Source of the DNA: Alphaproteobacteria bacterium
GTDB taxonomy: Bacteria > Pseudomonadota > Alphaproteobacteria > CAAHEQ01 > UBA3637
Direction of reading: 5' to 3'
Length of the DNA stretch: 37,776 nt
Assembly (NCBI GenBank): GCA_017647405.1
Contig: JAGCKR010000017.1
Span: forward strand, 1 to 37,776
Shown here: positions 1 through 8,671 of the stretch, piece by piece
How positions within the stretch are numbered: the stretch's first letter is position 1
How the letters are laid out: every line of letters starts with the position of its first letter
The notes under the pieces: model-generated
Databases searched by the model: none
What the model was told of the DNA's origin: nothing
What the model saw: only the letters and a program-made list of their open reading frames with translations
Made by a program: the position numbers and the translations under genes

Positions 1-1742
1 AAGGCCATTGTGCTGGAGTCAACATCATGGTAAGCACCATCATAGAGGTTTGCTTTAAAGTCTGTGCAAGGGAAGCCTGCCAATACACCTGTTTCAAGTG
101 AGGCACGCAAACCTTTTTCAACACCTGGGATATATTCTTTTGGAACAGCACCGCCAACAACCGTATTTTCAAAGACAAAGCCTGAACCCGGTTCCAACGG
201 AGAGAATTTGATACGAACACGTGCAAATTGACCTGAACCACCAGATTGTTTTTTGTGTGTGTAATCTTCATCAAATTCTTTGGAAATTGTTTCACGGTAA
301 GCAACTTGCGGAGCACCAACATTGGCTTCCACTTTAAATTCACGTTTCAAACGATCAACAATAATTTCCAAGTGTAATTCGCCCATACCCTTAATAACGG
401 TTTGACCTGTTTCTGTGTTACTTGTCACACGGAAAGATGGGTCTTCCATTGCCAAACGGTTCAAAGCCAAAGCCATTTTTTCAACGTCGGCTTTTGTTTT
501 TGGTTCAACAGCAATTTCAATAACCGGATCTGGGAAGTCCATTTTTTCCAAAATGACTTTTAAACCGTCACCGCACAATGAATCACCTGTTGTTGTATCT
601 TTCAAACCAACTAAGGCCACGATATCACCAGCTGTGGCTTCTTTAATTTCTTCACGGTGGTTAGCATGCATTAAAAGCATACGACCAATGCGTTCTTTTT
701 TATCTTTAACAGTGTTTGTTACATAACTACCACTTGTTAAAGTACCTTGATAAACGCGCAAGAATGTTAAAGAACCAACAAACGGGTCTGTCATAATTTT
801 AAATGCCAAACCAGCAAATGGTTTATCATCGACAGAAGCACAAACATATTCAGCTTCTGAACCAGCGATAACGCCTTTTGCTTGTGGAATATCAATTGGA
901 GATGGCAAATAATCAACAACGGCATCTAACAATGTTTGAATACCTTTGTTTTTAAATGCAGAACCACAAAATACCGGAATAAATGATTGAGAAATTGTTC
1001 CTTTACGGATACATTTTTTCAATGTTTCCATATCAGGTTCAATACCTTCCAAGTATTTTTCCATGGCTTCATCATCCATTTCGACAGCCATTTCAACGAG
1101 CTCTTGATAGTATTTTGTTGCTTTTTCTTGCAAATCAGCTGGAATTTCTTGATATTCAAATGTTGCACCCAAATCTTCTGATTTCCAGATGATGGCTTTT
1201 TGCATTAAAATATCAACAATACCTTTAAATTCTGATTCAGCGCCAATCGGAAGAGCCATAACCATCGGGCGAGCACCCAAACGTGTTTTGATCATATCAA
1301 CACAACGTTCAAAGTTGGCACCGATACGGTCCATTTTGTTAGCAAAACAAATACGAGGAACCCCGTATTTATCAGCTTGACGCCAAACTGTTTCTGATTG
1401 AGGTTCAACACCGGCAACGCCGTCAAAAACCGTGATAGCACCATCAAGAACACGCAAACAACGTTCAACTTCTACTGTAAAGTCAACGTGGCCCGGCGTG
1501 TCAATAACATTAATGCGGTGATCTTTCCAGAAAGCTGTTGTAGCAGCTGATGTAATCGTAATACCGCGTTCTTGTTCTTGTTCCATCCAGTCCATTGTAG
1601 CAGCGCCATCATGAACTTCGCCGATTTTATGTGATTTACCAGTGTAAAACAAAATACGTTCTGTTGTTGTTGTTTTACCGGCATCAATGTGAGCCATAAT
1701 ACCAATATTTCTATATCTTTCAATCGGTGTTGTACGAGCCAT
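1..1742 (-). CDS. fusA: Translation elongation factor G (EF-G), C-terminus cut by window edge
   Basis: EF-G is the GTPase that drives ribosomal translocation and, with RRF, ribosome recycling. About 580 of the usual roughly 690 residues are present; the reading frame is still open at base 1, so domain V is incomplete. Visible GTPase motifs are the P-loop AHIDAGKT at about residues 17-24, DTPGH at 82-86 and NKMD at 136-139. The ATG (complement of 1740-1742) is preceded by AGGGGG overlapping the rpsG stop codon, so translation is probably coupled to rpsG. It is the third gene of the str operon rpsL-rpsG-fusA; tuf would be expected beyond the window but cannot be seen. The sequence around the switch regions looks alphaproteobacterial. 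Identity is certain; only the 3' end is missing. Confidence 0.98.
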   Translation of the reverse strand, partial: MARTTPIERYRNIGIMAHIDAGKTTTTERILFYTGKSHKIGEVHDGAATMDWMEQEQERGITITSAATTAFWKDHRINVIDTPGHVDFTVEVERCLRVLDGAITVFDGVAGVEPQSETVWRQADKYGVPRICFANKMDRIGANFERCVDMIKTRLGARPMVMALPIGAESEFKGIVDILMQKAIIWKSEDLGATFEYQEIPADLQEKATKYYQELVEMAVEMDDEAMEKYLEGIEPDMETLKKCIRKGTISQSFIPVFCGSAFKNKGIQTLLDAVVDYLPSPIDIPQAKGVIAGSEAEYVCASVDDKPFAGLAFKIMTDPFVGSLTFLRVYQGTLTSGSYVTNTVKDKKERIGRMLLMHANHREEIKEATAGDIVALVGLKDTTTGDSLCGDGLKVILEKMDFPDPVIEIAVEPKTKADVEKMALALNRLAMEDPSFRVTSNTETGQTVIKGMGELHLEIIVDRLKREFKVEANVGAPQVAYRETISKEFDEDYTHKKQSGGSGQFARVRIKFSPLEPGSGFVFENTVVGGAVPKEYIPGVEKGLRASLETGVLAGFPCTDFKANLYDGAYHDVDSSTMA

Positions 1743-1751
1743 GATTTCCCC

Positions 1752-2234
<483 letters not shown>

Positions 2235-2238
2235 TTAA

Positions 2239-2610
2239 TTACTTAGGCCGTTTAGCGCCGTAAAGCGAACGAGCTTGTTTACGTTTGGCAACACCTTGTG
2301 TATCAAGTGTACCGCGAATAATGTGGTAACGAACACCAGGCAAGTCCTTTACACGACCGCCTCTGATCATCACAACAGAGTGTTCTTGAAGGTTATGTCC
2401 CTCACCTGGGATATAGCATGTAACTTCAAAGCCGTTTGTCAAACGAACACGAGCAACTTTACGCAAAGCGGAGTTCGGTTTTTTCGGCGTTGTTGTATAA
2501 ACACGTGTGCAAACACCTCTTTTTTGAGGACATGCTTGCAAAGCCGGCACTTTATTTCTTGCCGTTTTTGATTTCCGTGACTTACGGATTAACTGATTAA
2601 TTGTAGGCAT
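2239..2610 (-). CDS. rpsL: 30S ribosomal protein uS12
   Basis: S12 sits at the decoding centre and controls accuracy. The protein has 123 residues, the usual length. The conserved blocks [21 protein letters not shown] and [14 protein letters not shown] are intact. The lysines at the two classical streptomycin-resistance sites (in TPKKPNS and in GGRVKDLPG) are the wild-type residues, so the protein itself predicts streptomycin sensitivity. The ATG is preceded by an AAGGAA-type Shine-Dalgarno. It is the first gene of the str operon and is served by promoter-like elements at 2636-2641 and 2796-2824. No oddities. Confidence 0.98.
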   Translation of the reverse strand: MPTINQLIRKSRKSKTARNKVPALQACPQKRGVCTRVYTTTPKKPNSALRKVARVRLTNGFEVTCYIPGEGHNLQEHSVVMIRGGRVKDLPGVRYHIIRGTLDTQGVAKRKQARSLYGAKRPK

Positions 2611-2635
2611 TAAAATTATTCCTTTTATTCTACCT

Positions 2636-2641
2636 ATTATA
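2636..2641 (-). promoter_or_regulatory. Possible proximal promoter of rpsL (extended -10)
   Basis: On the minus strand TATAAT lies here, preceded by TGG, giving an extended -10 (TGnTATAAT). No good -35 hexamer is found 16-18 bases upstream. A start near 2629 would give a leader of about 20 bases ahead of rpsL. It may act as a second promoter behind the stronger one at 2796-2824. Confidence 0.45.
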
Positions 2642-2795
2642 CCAAACTTTTATCGACCCCTTTCGAGCAAATAAAAGCACTCAAAAATTGCCAATCAACT
2701 TAAAGGTAACCCTTTGTTTTTATTAGCAAAACCCAAAGAAAGCGGGTGACAAACATCTTATTTTGACAAAGCCACCTTTAGCTTTAGGTCTTGAT

Positions 2796-2824
2796 ATTAA
2801 ACCATATTTTTCAAATAAAGTCAA
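2796..2824 (-). promoter_or_regulatory. Main sigma-70-type promoter of the str operon
   Basis: Minus strand: -35 TTGACT (2819-2824), 17-base spacer, -10 TTTAAT (2796-2801), with TGG directly upstream of the -10 (extended -10). The predicted start near 2789 gives a leader of about 180 bases before rpsL. The fit to the consensus is good and the direction and position suit rpsL-rpsG-fusA. Confidence 0.7.
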
Positions 2825-2927
2825 GTCTTTTTTTTAATTTTTTCATATAAAAAGAAAGAATTAACCCAAATTTTTATTGACAAAAAATTGACTCAAAATC
2901 ACACAACTCAAAACAAAAGATTTTAAA

Positions 2928-4463
2928 TCATTTTCGGGCACGATCTTCTTTTAAAACCTTCATAACGGATGAAGGTAATTTTGTTTGAACAGGCACATGC
3001 ATAAAAACACCCGTTTCATCCATTTCAAGAACGCGTTTTACATAAATACTACGCTCTTTTGTCGTTAAATCACCTTTTTGATACAACTTTTCAATCGTTT
3101 TTAAATTATCATACGCCCTTTTTGTTATTTTTCGACGTGCCATTTGTTCCTTTTCTTTCAAATCAAGTAATTTAGACTGATATTCAAAAAGAAAAGAACA
3201 CACCTCTTTATGATTTGCCTTTTTAACTTCATTCATCAAGCAATGAAACATAAGCATTTGATAAACATCTTTTAAACCAAAATCTACCGCCACCTTTTCA
3301 AGCGTTGCACCATTTAACAGTCTGTTATAAATCGGATAATATTTTTTATTTTTCAAAATTCCTTCTACAAACAAAAAATCACCAGCTTTGCGACAACTCA
3401 TTTCTTTCGGGACAGATTTTAACAACGTTTCAAGCACTAATGCCGTTTGATATGTTAATTTAGCTTTTTCCATTTTAGTTAATTTTTTAACATGCTGATA
3501 CCAAATCACATATTTATCATTTTCACTAACCGGCGGTTTTTTCAATTCAATTTCAGAAAGCTCAAAACTCTTCGTTTCAAATCTTGAAATTTGTTTATTC
3601 AAATGAGAACGAGAAGCGCTATACCATAACGATATACCAGCCGCCAAAGCCGCACTTGGAATAAAAACATCAAACGGCGATAAAAAAAATGCCCCTGCTC
3701 CACATCCAATCATTGAAACACCGGTTGCAATATCGCAAACTTTAAGCGCGCGTTCATTTCCGCTGTCATAAAACTGCCTATTCAAAAAGGAAGAAGTCAC
3801 ATTTTCATCCGATTGACAACAGTTATAAAAAAGAGAGTTCTTATTTTGAAATTGCGACTGCAACACATCCAAAACAGCCTCATCTGATTGACAGGCATAA
3901 ACTTCCTGACACAAATCATGGCAAAACTTTAAAGAAAACACTTCACTCAAACGACCATTCATCGCATAAAACCGAACGCTTTCATGATCAAAAAAATCAG
4001 GGACATACCGTAAAACCGTTTTCGAAATCCCACTCAAAACAGCTTCCTTGATTGTTTTCCCCTCTACCAGATTTTCTTTAACAGCGCAACAAAGAAGATC
4101 TTCCCAAATAATTTTTATATTGTTTGGAACACACCGTTTAAACGCCTCTTGATCCACCAAAACCTCAGTCCAAAAAATTTGCTTTAATGACCCAAATCCT
4201 TTTACTTTAGATTTTGAATCCCAAAACAAAAGATGTCCTTTTGTTAAAATCGTTTTAGATGAAAACAATCTATCTAATCGATTTTTCATCTTTTGATGGT
4301 CTGATTGAAAGTTTTTGTATCCAGCATAGGAAAGCGCCGCAACAGAAATCAATATTTTAGGAACGGAATATTCTTTATTTTGAACAATTCCGGACACTCC
4401 ATTTGCCAAAAGAAAAAAACCGCCCAAAGCGGCGGCATGATTCAATATCACTTTGTTAGACAT
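2928..4463 (-). CDS. Unknown multi-membrane-segment protein paired with an XRE regulator
   Basis: I do not recognise this protein. From the chosen ATG it has 511 residues. Hydrophobic stretches lie at about residues 8-27 and 34-50, and a longer hydrophobic pair (glycine/alanine-rich, roughly 245-290) sits in the middle; the rest is mixed, fairly rich in Lys and Cys, with a basic helical C-terminus. No enzyme motif is evident. The start is set at 4463 because AAGGAG (4473-4478) lies nine bases before that ATG; the longest frame would begin at a TTG at 4520, two bases from the stop of the upstream XRE gene and without a Shine-Dalgarno. The tight spacing to the XRE gene suggests one transcript and perhaps control by that regulator. 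No function is proposed. Confidence 0.75.
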   Translation of the reverse strand: MSNKVILNHAAALGGFFLLANGVSGIVQNKEYSVPKILISVAALSYAGYKNFQSDHQKMKNRLDRLFSSKTILTKGHLLFWDSKSKVKGFGSLKQIFWTEVLVDQEAFKRCVPNNIKIIWEDLLCCAVKENLVEGKTIKEAVLSGISKTVLRYVPDFFDHESVRFYAMNGRLSEVFSLKFCHDLCQEVYACQSDEAVLDVLQSQFQNKNSLFYNCCQSDENVTSSFLNRQFYDSGNERALKVCDIATGVSMIGCGAGAFFLSPFDVFIPSAALAAGISLWYSASRSHLNKQISRFETKSFELSEIELKKPPVSENDKYVIWYQHVKKLTKMEKAKLTYQTALVLETLLKSVPKEMSCRKAGDFLFVEGILKNKKYYPIYNRLLNGATLEKVAVDFGLKDVYQMLMFHCLMNEVKKANHKEVCSFLFEYQSKLLDLKEKEQMARRKITKRAYDNLKTIEKLYQKGDLTTKERSIYVKRVLEMDETGVFMHVPVQTKLPSSVMKVLKEDRARK

Positions 4464-4521
4464 AACCAAACGCTCCTTCAAAGTCATCTTTAAAATAGCA
4501 TTTGATTTATTTTTTTTCAAT

Positions 4522-4899
4522 TTATTTTTTTCGACATTGACGAATAAACTCTCTTAAAGCCGATATAAACTCTGGTGTTTCTTCTTCTAAATCAAAAATA
4601 AGCTCCAAAATCTCAGGTGAAATATTTTCAAGACTTGGCCGATCTTTTGCTAAAAAAAGCATATATGTTTCAATATCTAATACATTTGCAATAGCATCCA
4701 ATGTTGCCAATTTCGTTCCAGCAACATTATTTTCAATTTGACAAACCATTTCAACGGTTTTTCCAATTTTTGAAGCCAACTGAGCTTGCGTCATCCCGCG
4801 TTTTTTTCGATAAAATTTCACATTTTTTGAAACAATGAAGCGAGATTCATTTTGCATTATCTCTTCTATTTTTTCAGCATCAGATATTTTTTTAACCAT
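4522..4899 (-). CDS. XRE-family helix-turn-helix regulator
   Basis: A 125-residue protein with a Cro/C1-type helix-turn-helix at about residues 27-80: the pattern RGMTQAQLASKIG - VEMVCQIEN - LATLDAIANVL matches helices 1-5 of the HTH_3 fold. The C-terminal 45 residues are acidic and helical (PEILELIFDLEEE), a possible dimerisation or partner surface. The longest frame starts at 4968, but that would run through a good promoter at 4919-4947; the ATG at 4899 has AGAGG five bases upstream and is preferred. It is probably autoregulatory and co-transcribed with the unknown membrane protein downstream. A HigA-like antitoxin role is conceivable, but no toxin-like partner is seen. Confidence 0.88.
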   Translation of the reverse strand: MVKKISDAEKIEEIMQNESRFIVSKNVKFYRKKRGMTQAQLASKIGKTVEMVCQIENNVAGTKLATLDAIANVLDIETYMLFLAKDRPSLENISPEILELIFDLEEETPEFISALREFIRQCRKK

Positions 4900-4918
4900 T
4901 TCAACCTCTTTTTTATTT

Positions 4919-4947
4919 AAATTACACTTAAATTTAAAATCTGTCAA
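4919..4947 (-). promoter_or_regulatory. Promoter of the XRE gene pair
   Basis: Minus strand: perfect -35 TTGACA (4942-4947), 17-base spacer, -10 TAATTT (4919-4924) with TG two bases upstream. The flanks repeat AAATTTA, which could form an operator for the XRE protein, but the base composition is so A/T-rich that chance is likely. The position inside the longest XRE frame supports the shorter start at 4899. Confidence 0.65.
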
Positions 4948-5010
4948 ATATAAATTTAATTTAAACAATTAAACCCAAAAAGATTTTATCTCTTGCAAAT
5001 AAAAAAAATA

Positions 5011-5016
5011 TATAAT
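5011..5016 (+). promoter_or_regulatory. -10 element ahead of the CPVC/ZntB cassette
   Basis: A consensus TATAAT lies 34 bases before the ATG at 5051. No convincing -35 lies 16-18 bases upstream. A TGGAG Shine-Dalgarno follows at 5041-5045. Confidence 0.4.
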
Positions 5017-5050
5017 ATAAAAAATCAAAACAAAAAATATTGGAGTTATT

Positions 5051-5617
5051 ATGATAAAAATCTGTGCATTATGTCTTAGCTTTCTTGCTTCATTGAAAGC
5101 CTTTGCCGGTCCAGCTTGTCCTGTTTGTATGGTCACAGTCGGAGCCTCACTTTATCTTGCTGAAAAATCAGGTCTTGACAAATGCGTTATCGGCGTTTGG
5201 TCTGGCGCGCTTCTTGCTATTTTTGGTTATTTTTTAATCAGATATTTCAATAAGAAAAACTGGAATTTTAAAGGACGGGATTTTTCGCTTATGGCATTAT
5301 CCGTCGGATCTATCGGGTTTCTTTATTTAGGAGATTTACCTTATGAACCGGTGATTATCGGTTGTTTATATATTGACTCTTTTTTACTCAGCAATATTTT
5401 AGGCGCTCTTGTTTTTATCGTCGGTATAAATTTTTATGCATGGATGAAAGAAAAAAATGGCGGACATGCCCACTTTCCGTTTGAAAAAGTTGTTGTTCCT
5501 GTTTTATTTACTGGTATTTTAAGCACCGTATTTTATTTTTATCCGCTTTGTGATTGTGCCGTAAAATTGCCCACTTTAAACAAACAAATTCCGGAAATAT
5601 CCGTACTAGAAGATTAG
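5051..5617 (+). CDS. Exported CPVC-motif membrane protein, unknown function
   Basis: This 188-residue protein has an N-terminal signal peptide or anchor (about 1-19, ending KAFAG) followed at once by the motif GPACPVC (Cys23, Cys26). Four or five further hydrophobic segments lie at roughly 47-64, 79-94, 100-131 and 147-165. A second cysteine pair, CDC (167 and 169), is near the C-terminus and a HAH motif (139-141) sits in a loop. The CxxC could be a thiol-redox or metal site, but no thioredoxin fold is evident. From memory it resembles small uncharacterised membrane proteins of Patescibacteria that share the CPVC-near-N-terminus layout; I could not check this. It is the first gene of a cassette with the helical protein at 5628 (10-base gap) and the ZntB-like transporter at 6242, which hints at metal or redox homeostasis. 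Confidence 0.85.
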   Translation: MIKICALCLSFLASLKAFAGPACPVCMVTVGASLYLAEKSGLDKCVIGVWSGALLAIFGYFLIRYFNKKNWNFKGRDFSLMALSVGSIGFLYLGDLPYEPVIIGCLYIDSFLLSNILGALVFIVGINFYAWMKEKNGGHAHFPFEKVVVPVLFTGILSTVFYFYPLCDCAVKLPTLNKQIPEISVLED

Positions 5618-5627
5618 GAGACATCAG

Positions 5628-6215
5628 ATGAAAAAAGCAGAAAATGTAAAAGAATTTGTTGAACGCATTGACAATATGAAGAAAAAAAATCCCAAAGATT
5701 TATCTTCCGATCAAGACTTGACCATTGCGATTATGAATTTAATTTCCATTGAAGAACATTTAATGTTTTCGGGGGCAAAAACGGGAAAAAATTCATTCTA
5801 TGACATGATCACGGATATCCGTGAAATGCGCAAAAATTTAATGCTTAAAATTATCCCCTCCTATGAAGGCGAAGTATGGTGCATTTCAAAGCATTTATTG
5901 GCAACATCTATGCGTTTAATGGAAGTTGGAACCAAACAACAAAGCATGGGCAATGTAAAAGAGGCATATAACTTGTTTAATCAAGCATATGATTTATATT
6001 GCTTATTTTGGGGCCTCAATATGAACATTATTGACGCTAAAGAAATTACATGGAAACAAGATTCCGTTGAAGAGGTCAAAAAAGAAGCCGAACAATTAAT
6101 TGCCCCCAAAAAAGAACTCGTTCAATCAACAAACGAAACTGATGCAGCACCCACTACATTAATGGGTAAATTAAAAAGCGTTGTCAGAAAGGCAGTTGAC
6201 TGTTGCATCGAATAA
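5628..6215 (+). CDS. Helical cytosolic protein of the CPVC cassette, unknown function
   Basis: A 195-residue protein with no signal peptide or membrane segment. Residues 25-135 look all-helical, with a distinctive core: SIEEHL (about 41-46), a charged helix, GEVWCISKHLL (about 81-91), then SMRLMEVGTK and a TPR-like stretch AYNLFNQAYDLYCLFWGLN. The tail is charged and low in complexity. I do not recognise a named domain. The core resembles, from memory, a family in Patescibacteria found beside CPVC membrane proteins, which is also its neighbour here. The Shine-Dalgarno (AGGAGA) lies directly before the ATG. Ten bases separate it from the CPVC gene and 26 from the transporter, so an operon is likely. 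Confidence 0.85.
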   Translation: MKKAENVKEFVERIDNMKKKNPKDLSSDQDLTIAIMNLISIEEHLMFSGAKTGKNSFYDMITDIREMRKNLMLKIIPSYEGEVWCISKHLLATSMRLMEVGTKQQSMGNVKEAYNLFNQAYDLYCLFWGLNMNIIDAKEITWKQDSVEEVKKEAEQLIAPKKELVQSTNETDAAPTTLMGKLKSVVRKAVDCCIE

Positions 6216-6241
6216 TCATCCCTTAAAAAAGGAGACTCATC

Positions 6242-7210
6242 ATGGCCATTACACCAGAGTTTTGTTTATCCCTAGACGGAAAAGGTGGATCAAAACCATT
6301 AGCATGGGAAAAAATCCCAAATAAACCGACTAAACCGATATGGATTCATATTGACTATAAAGATGAAGAAAACCAAGAATGGCTCAAAGACATGGGTCTT
6401 GATGATCGCGTTATCGAAAATTTAATTGATGAAGATACCTCCCCTCGATATTTCCCTCGCAAAAACGGGATATTAGTTGTTATGAGAGGTGTCAATATGC
6501 AAAAATCTGCTGATATTGACGATATGATTGCACTTCATATATGGGTGGAAGAAAAACGCATTTTAACCCTTTCTCACCGTTCTATGTCTGCTGTTAAAAA
6601 AATCAGAACACAACTCAAAAAAGGCAAAGGCCCGAAAACACCCTCTGATATTTTTATTGCTATCAATAAGATTTTGACTGAGCAAATTGAAACTGCTATT
6701 GCAAAAATTGCCGATGAAGTTGATGAACTTGAAGAGTTAGTTATCGAAGCCGAAAGTTTTAAGAATAAATCCATTCGTGAAAATTTAAGCCAACTCAGGC
6801 ATAAAATTGTTGGGCTTCGTCGTTATATTGTGCCACAAAGAGATGTGGCAAAAGTATTACGCAATGTGGATCATTCTATTCTAAGTGAAGAAAACACAAA
6901 CCAATTACGTGAAATTTACTTAGATATGTCTAAGGCTGTGGAAGATTTAAATTCGGCACGTGACCACTCAACCGTGACACAGGAAGAATTAGATTCCAGA
7001 ACAAATGTCAACCTCAACCAAACCATGTATTTGATGAGTATCGTCATTGTTATCTTCACGCCATTAACATTTGTGACCGGTCTTTTGGGTGCAAATATTG
7101 GCGGTATTCCATTTAATCAGGATGAGAGAGGCTTTATCACTATTGCCATTTTCTTATTTATTATCGCCCTTCTCCAACTCTTTTTCCTAAAAAAAATGCG
7201 CTGGTTTTAA
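6242..7210 (+). CDS. zntB: CorA-superfamily metal transporter, ZntB type
   Basis: CorA-fold proteins are pentameric inner-membrane channels or transporters for divalent metals. This 322-residue protein has the large N-terminal cytosolic alpha/beta domain, a long charged helix (about 150-255) and two C-terminal membrane helices (about 260-282 and 300-318). The signature loop reads GAN-IGGIPF at about 283-291 in place of GMN; GxN followed by IGGIP is typical of the ZntB branch, whose E. coli member moves zinc. The end KKMRWF also resembles ZntB. The Shine-Dalgarno (AAGGAG) is clear. It is the third gene of the CPVC cassette and ends with its stop codon abutting the stop of the convergent gene at 7211. 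The transported ion cannot be fixed from sequence. Confidence 0.88.
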   Translation: MAITPEFCLSLDGKGGSKPLAWEKIPNKPTKPIWIHIDYKDEENQEWLKDMGLDDRVIENLIDEDTSPRYFPRKNGILVVMRGVNMQKSADIDDMIALHIWVEEKRILTLSHRSMSAVKKIRTQLKKGKGPKTPSDIFIAINKILTEQIETAIAKIADEVDELEELVIEAESFKNKSIRENLSQLRHKIVGLRRYIVPQRDVAKVLRNVDHSILSEENTNQLREIYLDMSKAVEDLNSARDHSTVTQEELDSRTNVNLNQTMYLMSIVIVIFTPLTFVTGLLGANIGGIPFNQDERGFITIAIFLFIIALLQLFFLKKMRWF

Positions 7211-7855
7211 TCACCAATTTTTGCATTTTTTATTTTCGCGGGCATATGATTCCGGCGTATCAATTTGACCTTGTTTTTCTTCAAGTTTTTTATTGATATG
7301 CGTTAAAAGAGGTTGCATTTTTTTAATCACATATTCAAATTGTTTTTTGCAAACACGATCCACATCTGCTTGCGAATAAACAACTTCCGGCTTTAAATTT
7401 TTAACCGCCAAACGCAATGCTTTCTTAATATCCGGCGCAAAAAAATACATCCCTTCTTTATAGATGGTCACATGCTCATCTTCATGCGCTTTTATAACCC
7501 GTCGTTCACATGTCCCCTGACGGTATTTTTTATCAACATAAACATTAAACTTATCAAATCCGATTTCAAAATTAACCTTTGAAATTCCGGCACAATGTTT
7601 ATCCCTATGCCGAAAAGAAGCTCCCTCACTACTACCGGAAACATCCAATCTCGAAACAGTTAATCCAAGCAAATTATCCGGATTACTTCTAAATTTCGGT
7701 GACTTTTTGGCAAATTCATGTCTAGATAAAGAATAATTATAAATAACCTTTCCGATTTTATATTTAAAAGTAATCAAAACCTTTTGTTTTGGACAAGAGG
7801 CTGTTGCATTTATTGAAAATAAAAGGCATACTAAAAAGATAAGTATTTTTTTCAT
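7211..7855 (-). CDS. Exported HExxH putative zinc metalloprotease (DUF922-like)
   Basis: A 214-residue protein with a Sec signal peptide (about 1-19, cleavage near ATA-SC) and so periplasmic or secreted. It carries H124-E-D-E-H128 within the sequence VIKAHEDEHV, an HExxH zinc-protease motif, following a beta-rich N-terminal half. Architecture and length fit the DUF922 family of predicted secreted Zn-dependent proteases, but that assignment is from pattern memory. Four or more cysteines may form disulfides. No Shine-Dalgarno precedes the ATG; instead a -10-like TATATT ends six bases before it, so the mRNA may be leaderless. Its stop abuts the stop of zntB, and it is divergent from xthA. Confidence 0.75.
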   Translation of the reverse strand: MKKILIFLVCLLFSINATASCPKQKVLITFKYKIGKVIYNYSLSRHEFAKKSPKFRSNPDNLLGLTVSRLDVSGSSEGASFRHRDKHCAGISKVNFEIGFDKFNVYVDKKYRQGTCERRVIKAHEDEHVTIYKEGMYFFAPDIKKALRLAVKNLKPEVVYSQADVDRVCKKQFEYVIKKMQPLLTHINKKLEEKQGQIDTPESYARENKKCKNW

Positions 7856-7861
7856 AAATTT

Positions 7862-7891
7862 AATATATCACAAAGGAATTTTAAAATGCAA
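7862..7891 (-). promoter_or_regulatory. Possible leaderless promoter for the HExxH protein
   Basis: Minus strand: -10 TATATT (7862-7867) with TGA upstream (extended -10), an 18-base spacer and a weak -35 TTGCAT (7886-7891). Exactly six bases separate the -10 from the ATG at 7855, so transcription would start on the start codon. Confidence 0.45.
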
Positions 7892-8671
7892 ATCATTTCT
7901 TGGAATGTTGCTTCAGCCCGAGCCAGACTCCCCTTATTAAAAAAACTACTCCTTGAAGAAAATCCGGATATTCTTTTTTTACAGGAAATTAAAGCAACAG
8001 AAGAAACTTTTCCATTTGATGAGTTTTTATCGTTGGGGTATCACGCCTATATTCGCGGAGAAAAAGGCTTTAACGGCGTTGCAATCCTTTCAAAAAAAGA
8101 ATTAGAGGTTAAACACATAAATTTACCAACTCTCGAAGATGAAACGCAACAGGCACGTTATATTGAATGCGCGTTTAACAACATTCATTTTATTTCTGTT
8201 TACGTTCCTAACGGAAATCCACCAGAAAAAGATCCGTTCAATAATGAAAGATTGCTTTATAAAATCAAATGGATGAAAGCGTTAAACGAACACTTAAAAA
8301 CCTTAATTGATAAAAATATTTTTTTTGTTATCGGCGGTGATTTTAATGTGATTGAAAAAGATTCAGATGTGTATAATCCGGAGCTTTATCGCCAAAACGC
8401 CCTTATGGTTCCGCCGGTCAGAAAAGAATTTTCTCTGCTACAAGAACAAGGCCTTGTCAACACTATTCGCCTCTTCAATCCAACACCACACACCTATTCT
8501 TTTTGGGATTTTCAAGGCGGTTGCTGGTTCAAAAATTTAGGAATGCTTTTAGATCATATTTTTATTCCCAAAGACAAAGAAAAACGCATTCAATCCAGCG
8601 GTATTTTAAAAGAATATCGGGGTCTTGAAAAACCATCTGATCACGTTCCTGTTTTTTGCTCACTAAAATAA
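7886..8671 (+). CDS. xthA: Exodeoxyribonuclease III / AP endonuclease
   Basis: A Mg-dependent exonuclease III-family enzyme that cleaves DNA 5' of abasic sites in base-excision repair and has 3'-5' exonuclease and 3'-phosphatase activity. At 261 residues it has the usual length. The endonuclease/exonuclease/phosphatase-fold motifs are intact: SWNVAS at 5-10, LQEIKA with the metal ligand Glu34, YVPNG at 106-110, GGDFNV with Asp152 and Asn154, LDHI at 222-225 and the catalytic SDHVP with Asp252-His253. The start is supported by AAAGGA. The neighbours pagP and glk are not related in function. Confidence 0.95.
   Translation: MQIISWNVASARARLPLLKKLLLEENPDILFLQEIKATEETFPFDEFLSLGYHAYIRGEKGFNGVAILSKKELEVKHINLPTLEDETQQARYIECAFNNIHFISVYVPNGNPPEKDPFNNERLLYKIKWMKALNEHLKTLIDKNIFFVIGGDFNVIEKDSDVYNPELYRQNALMVPPVRKEFSLLQEQGLVNTIRLFNPTPHTYSFWDFQGGCWFKNLGMLLDHIFIPKDKEKRIQSSGILKEYRGLEKPSDHVPVFCSLK

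Larger units (their letters stand above)
2611..2927. other. Gene-free 317-base region: str operon promoters and leader
   Basis: This stretch has no credible coding sequence. It holds the two minus-strand promoter elements given separately. The presumed leader RNA contains short potential hairpins, for example AAAGC/GCTTT, ACCC/GGGT and AAAGG/CCTTT stems, none strong enough to name as a known riboregulator. The part nearest 2928 is A/T-rich and shows no clear terminator for the gene that ends there. Confidence 0.55.

Noticed and set aside
415..1380. Several plus-strand open frames of 63-103 codons opposite fusA
   Set aside because: They lie wholly inside the clear EF-G coding sequence on the minus strand and have no Shine-Dalgarno or recognisable protein.
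2877..2895. TTGACA and TTGACT on the plus strand near the end of the unknown 511-residue gene
   Set aside because: No plus-strand gene follows for over 2 kb and no -10 is well placed; chance in A/T-rich sequence.
4925..4975. Repeated AAATTTA blocks as an XRE operator
   Set aside because: The repeats are made only of A and T in an extremely A/T-rich stretch; symmetry is weak, so no operator is claimed.
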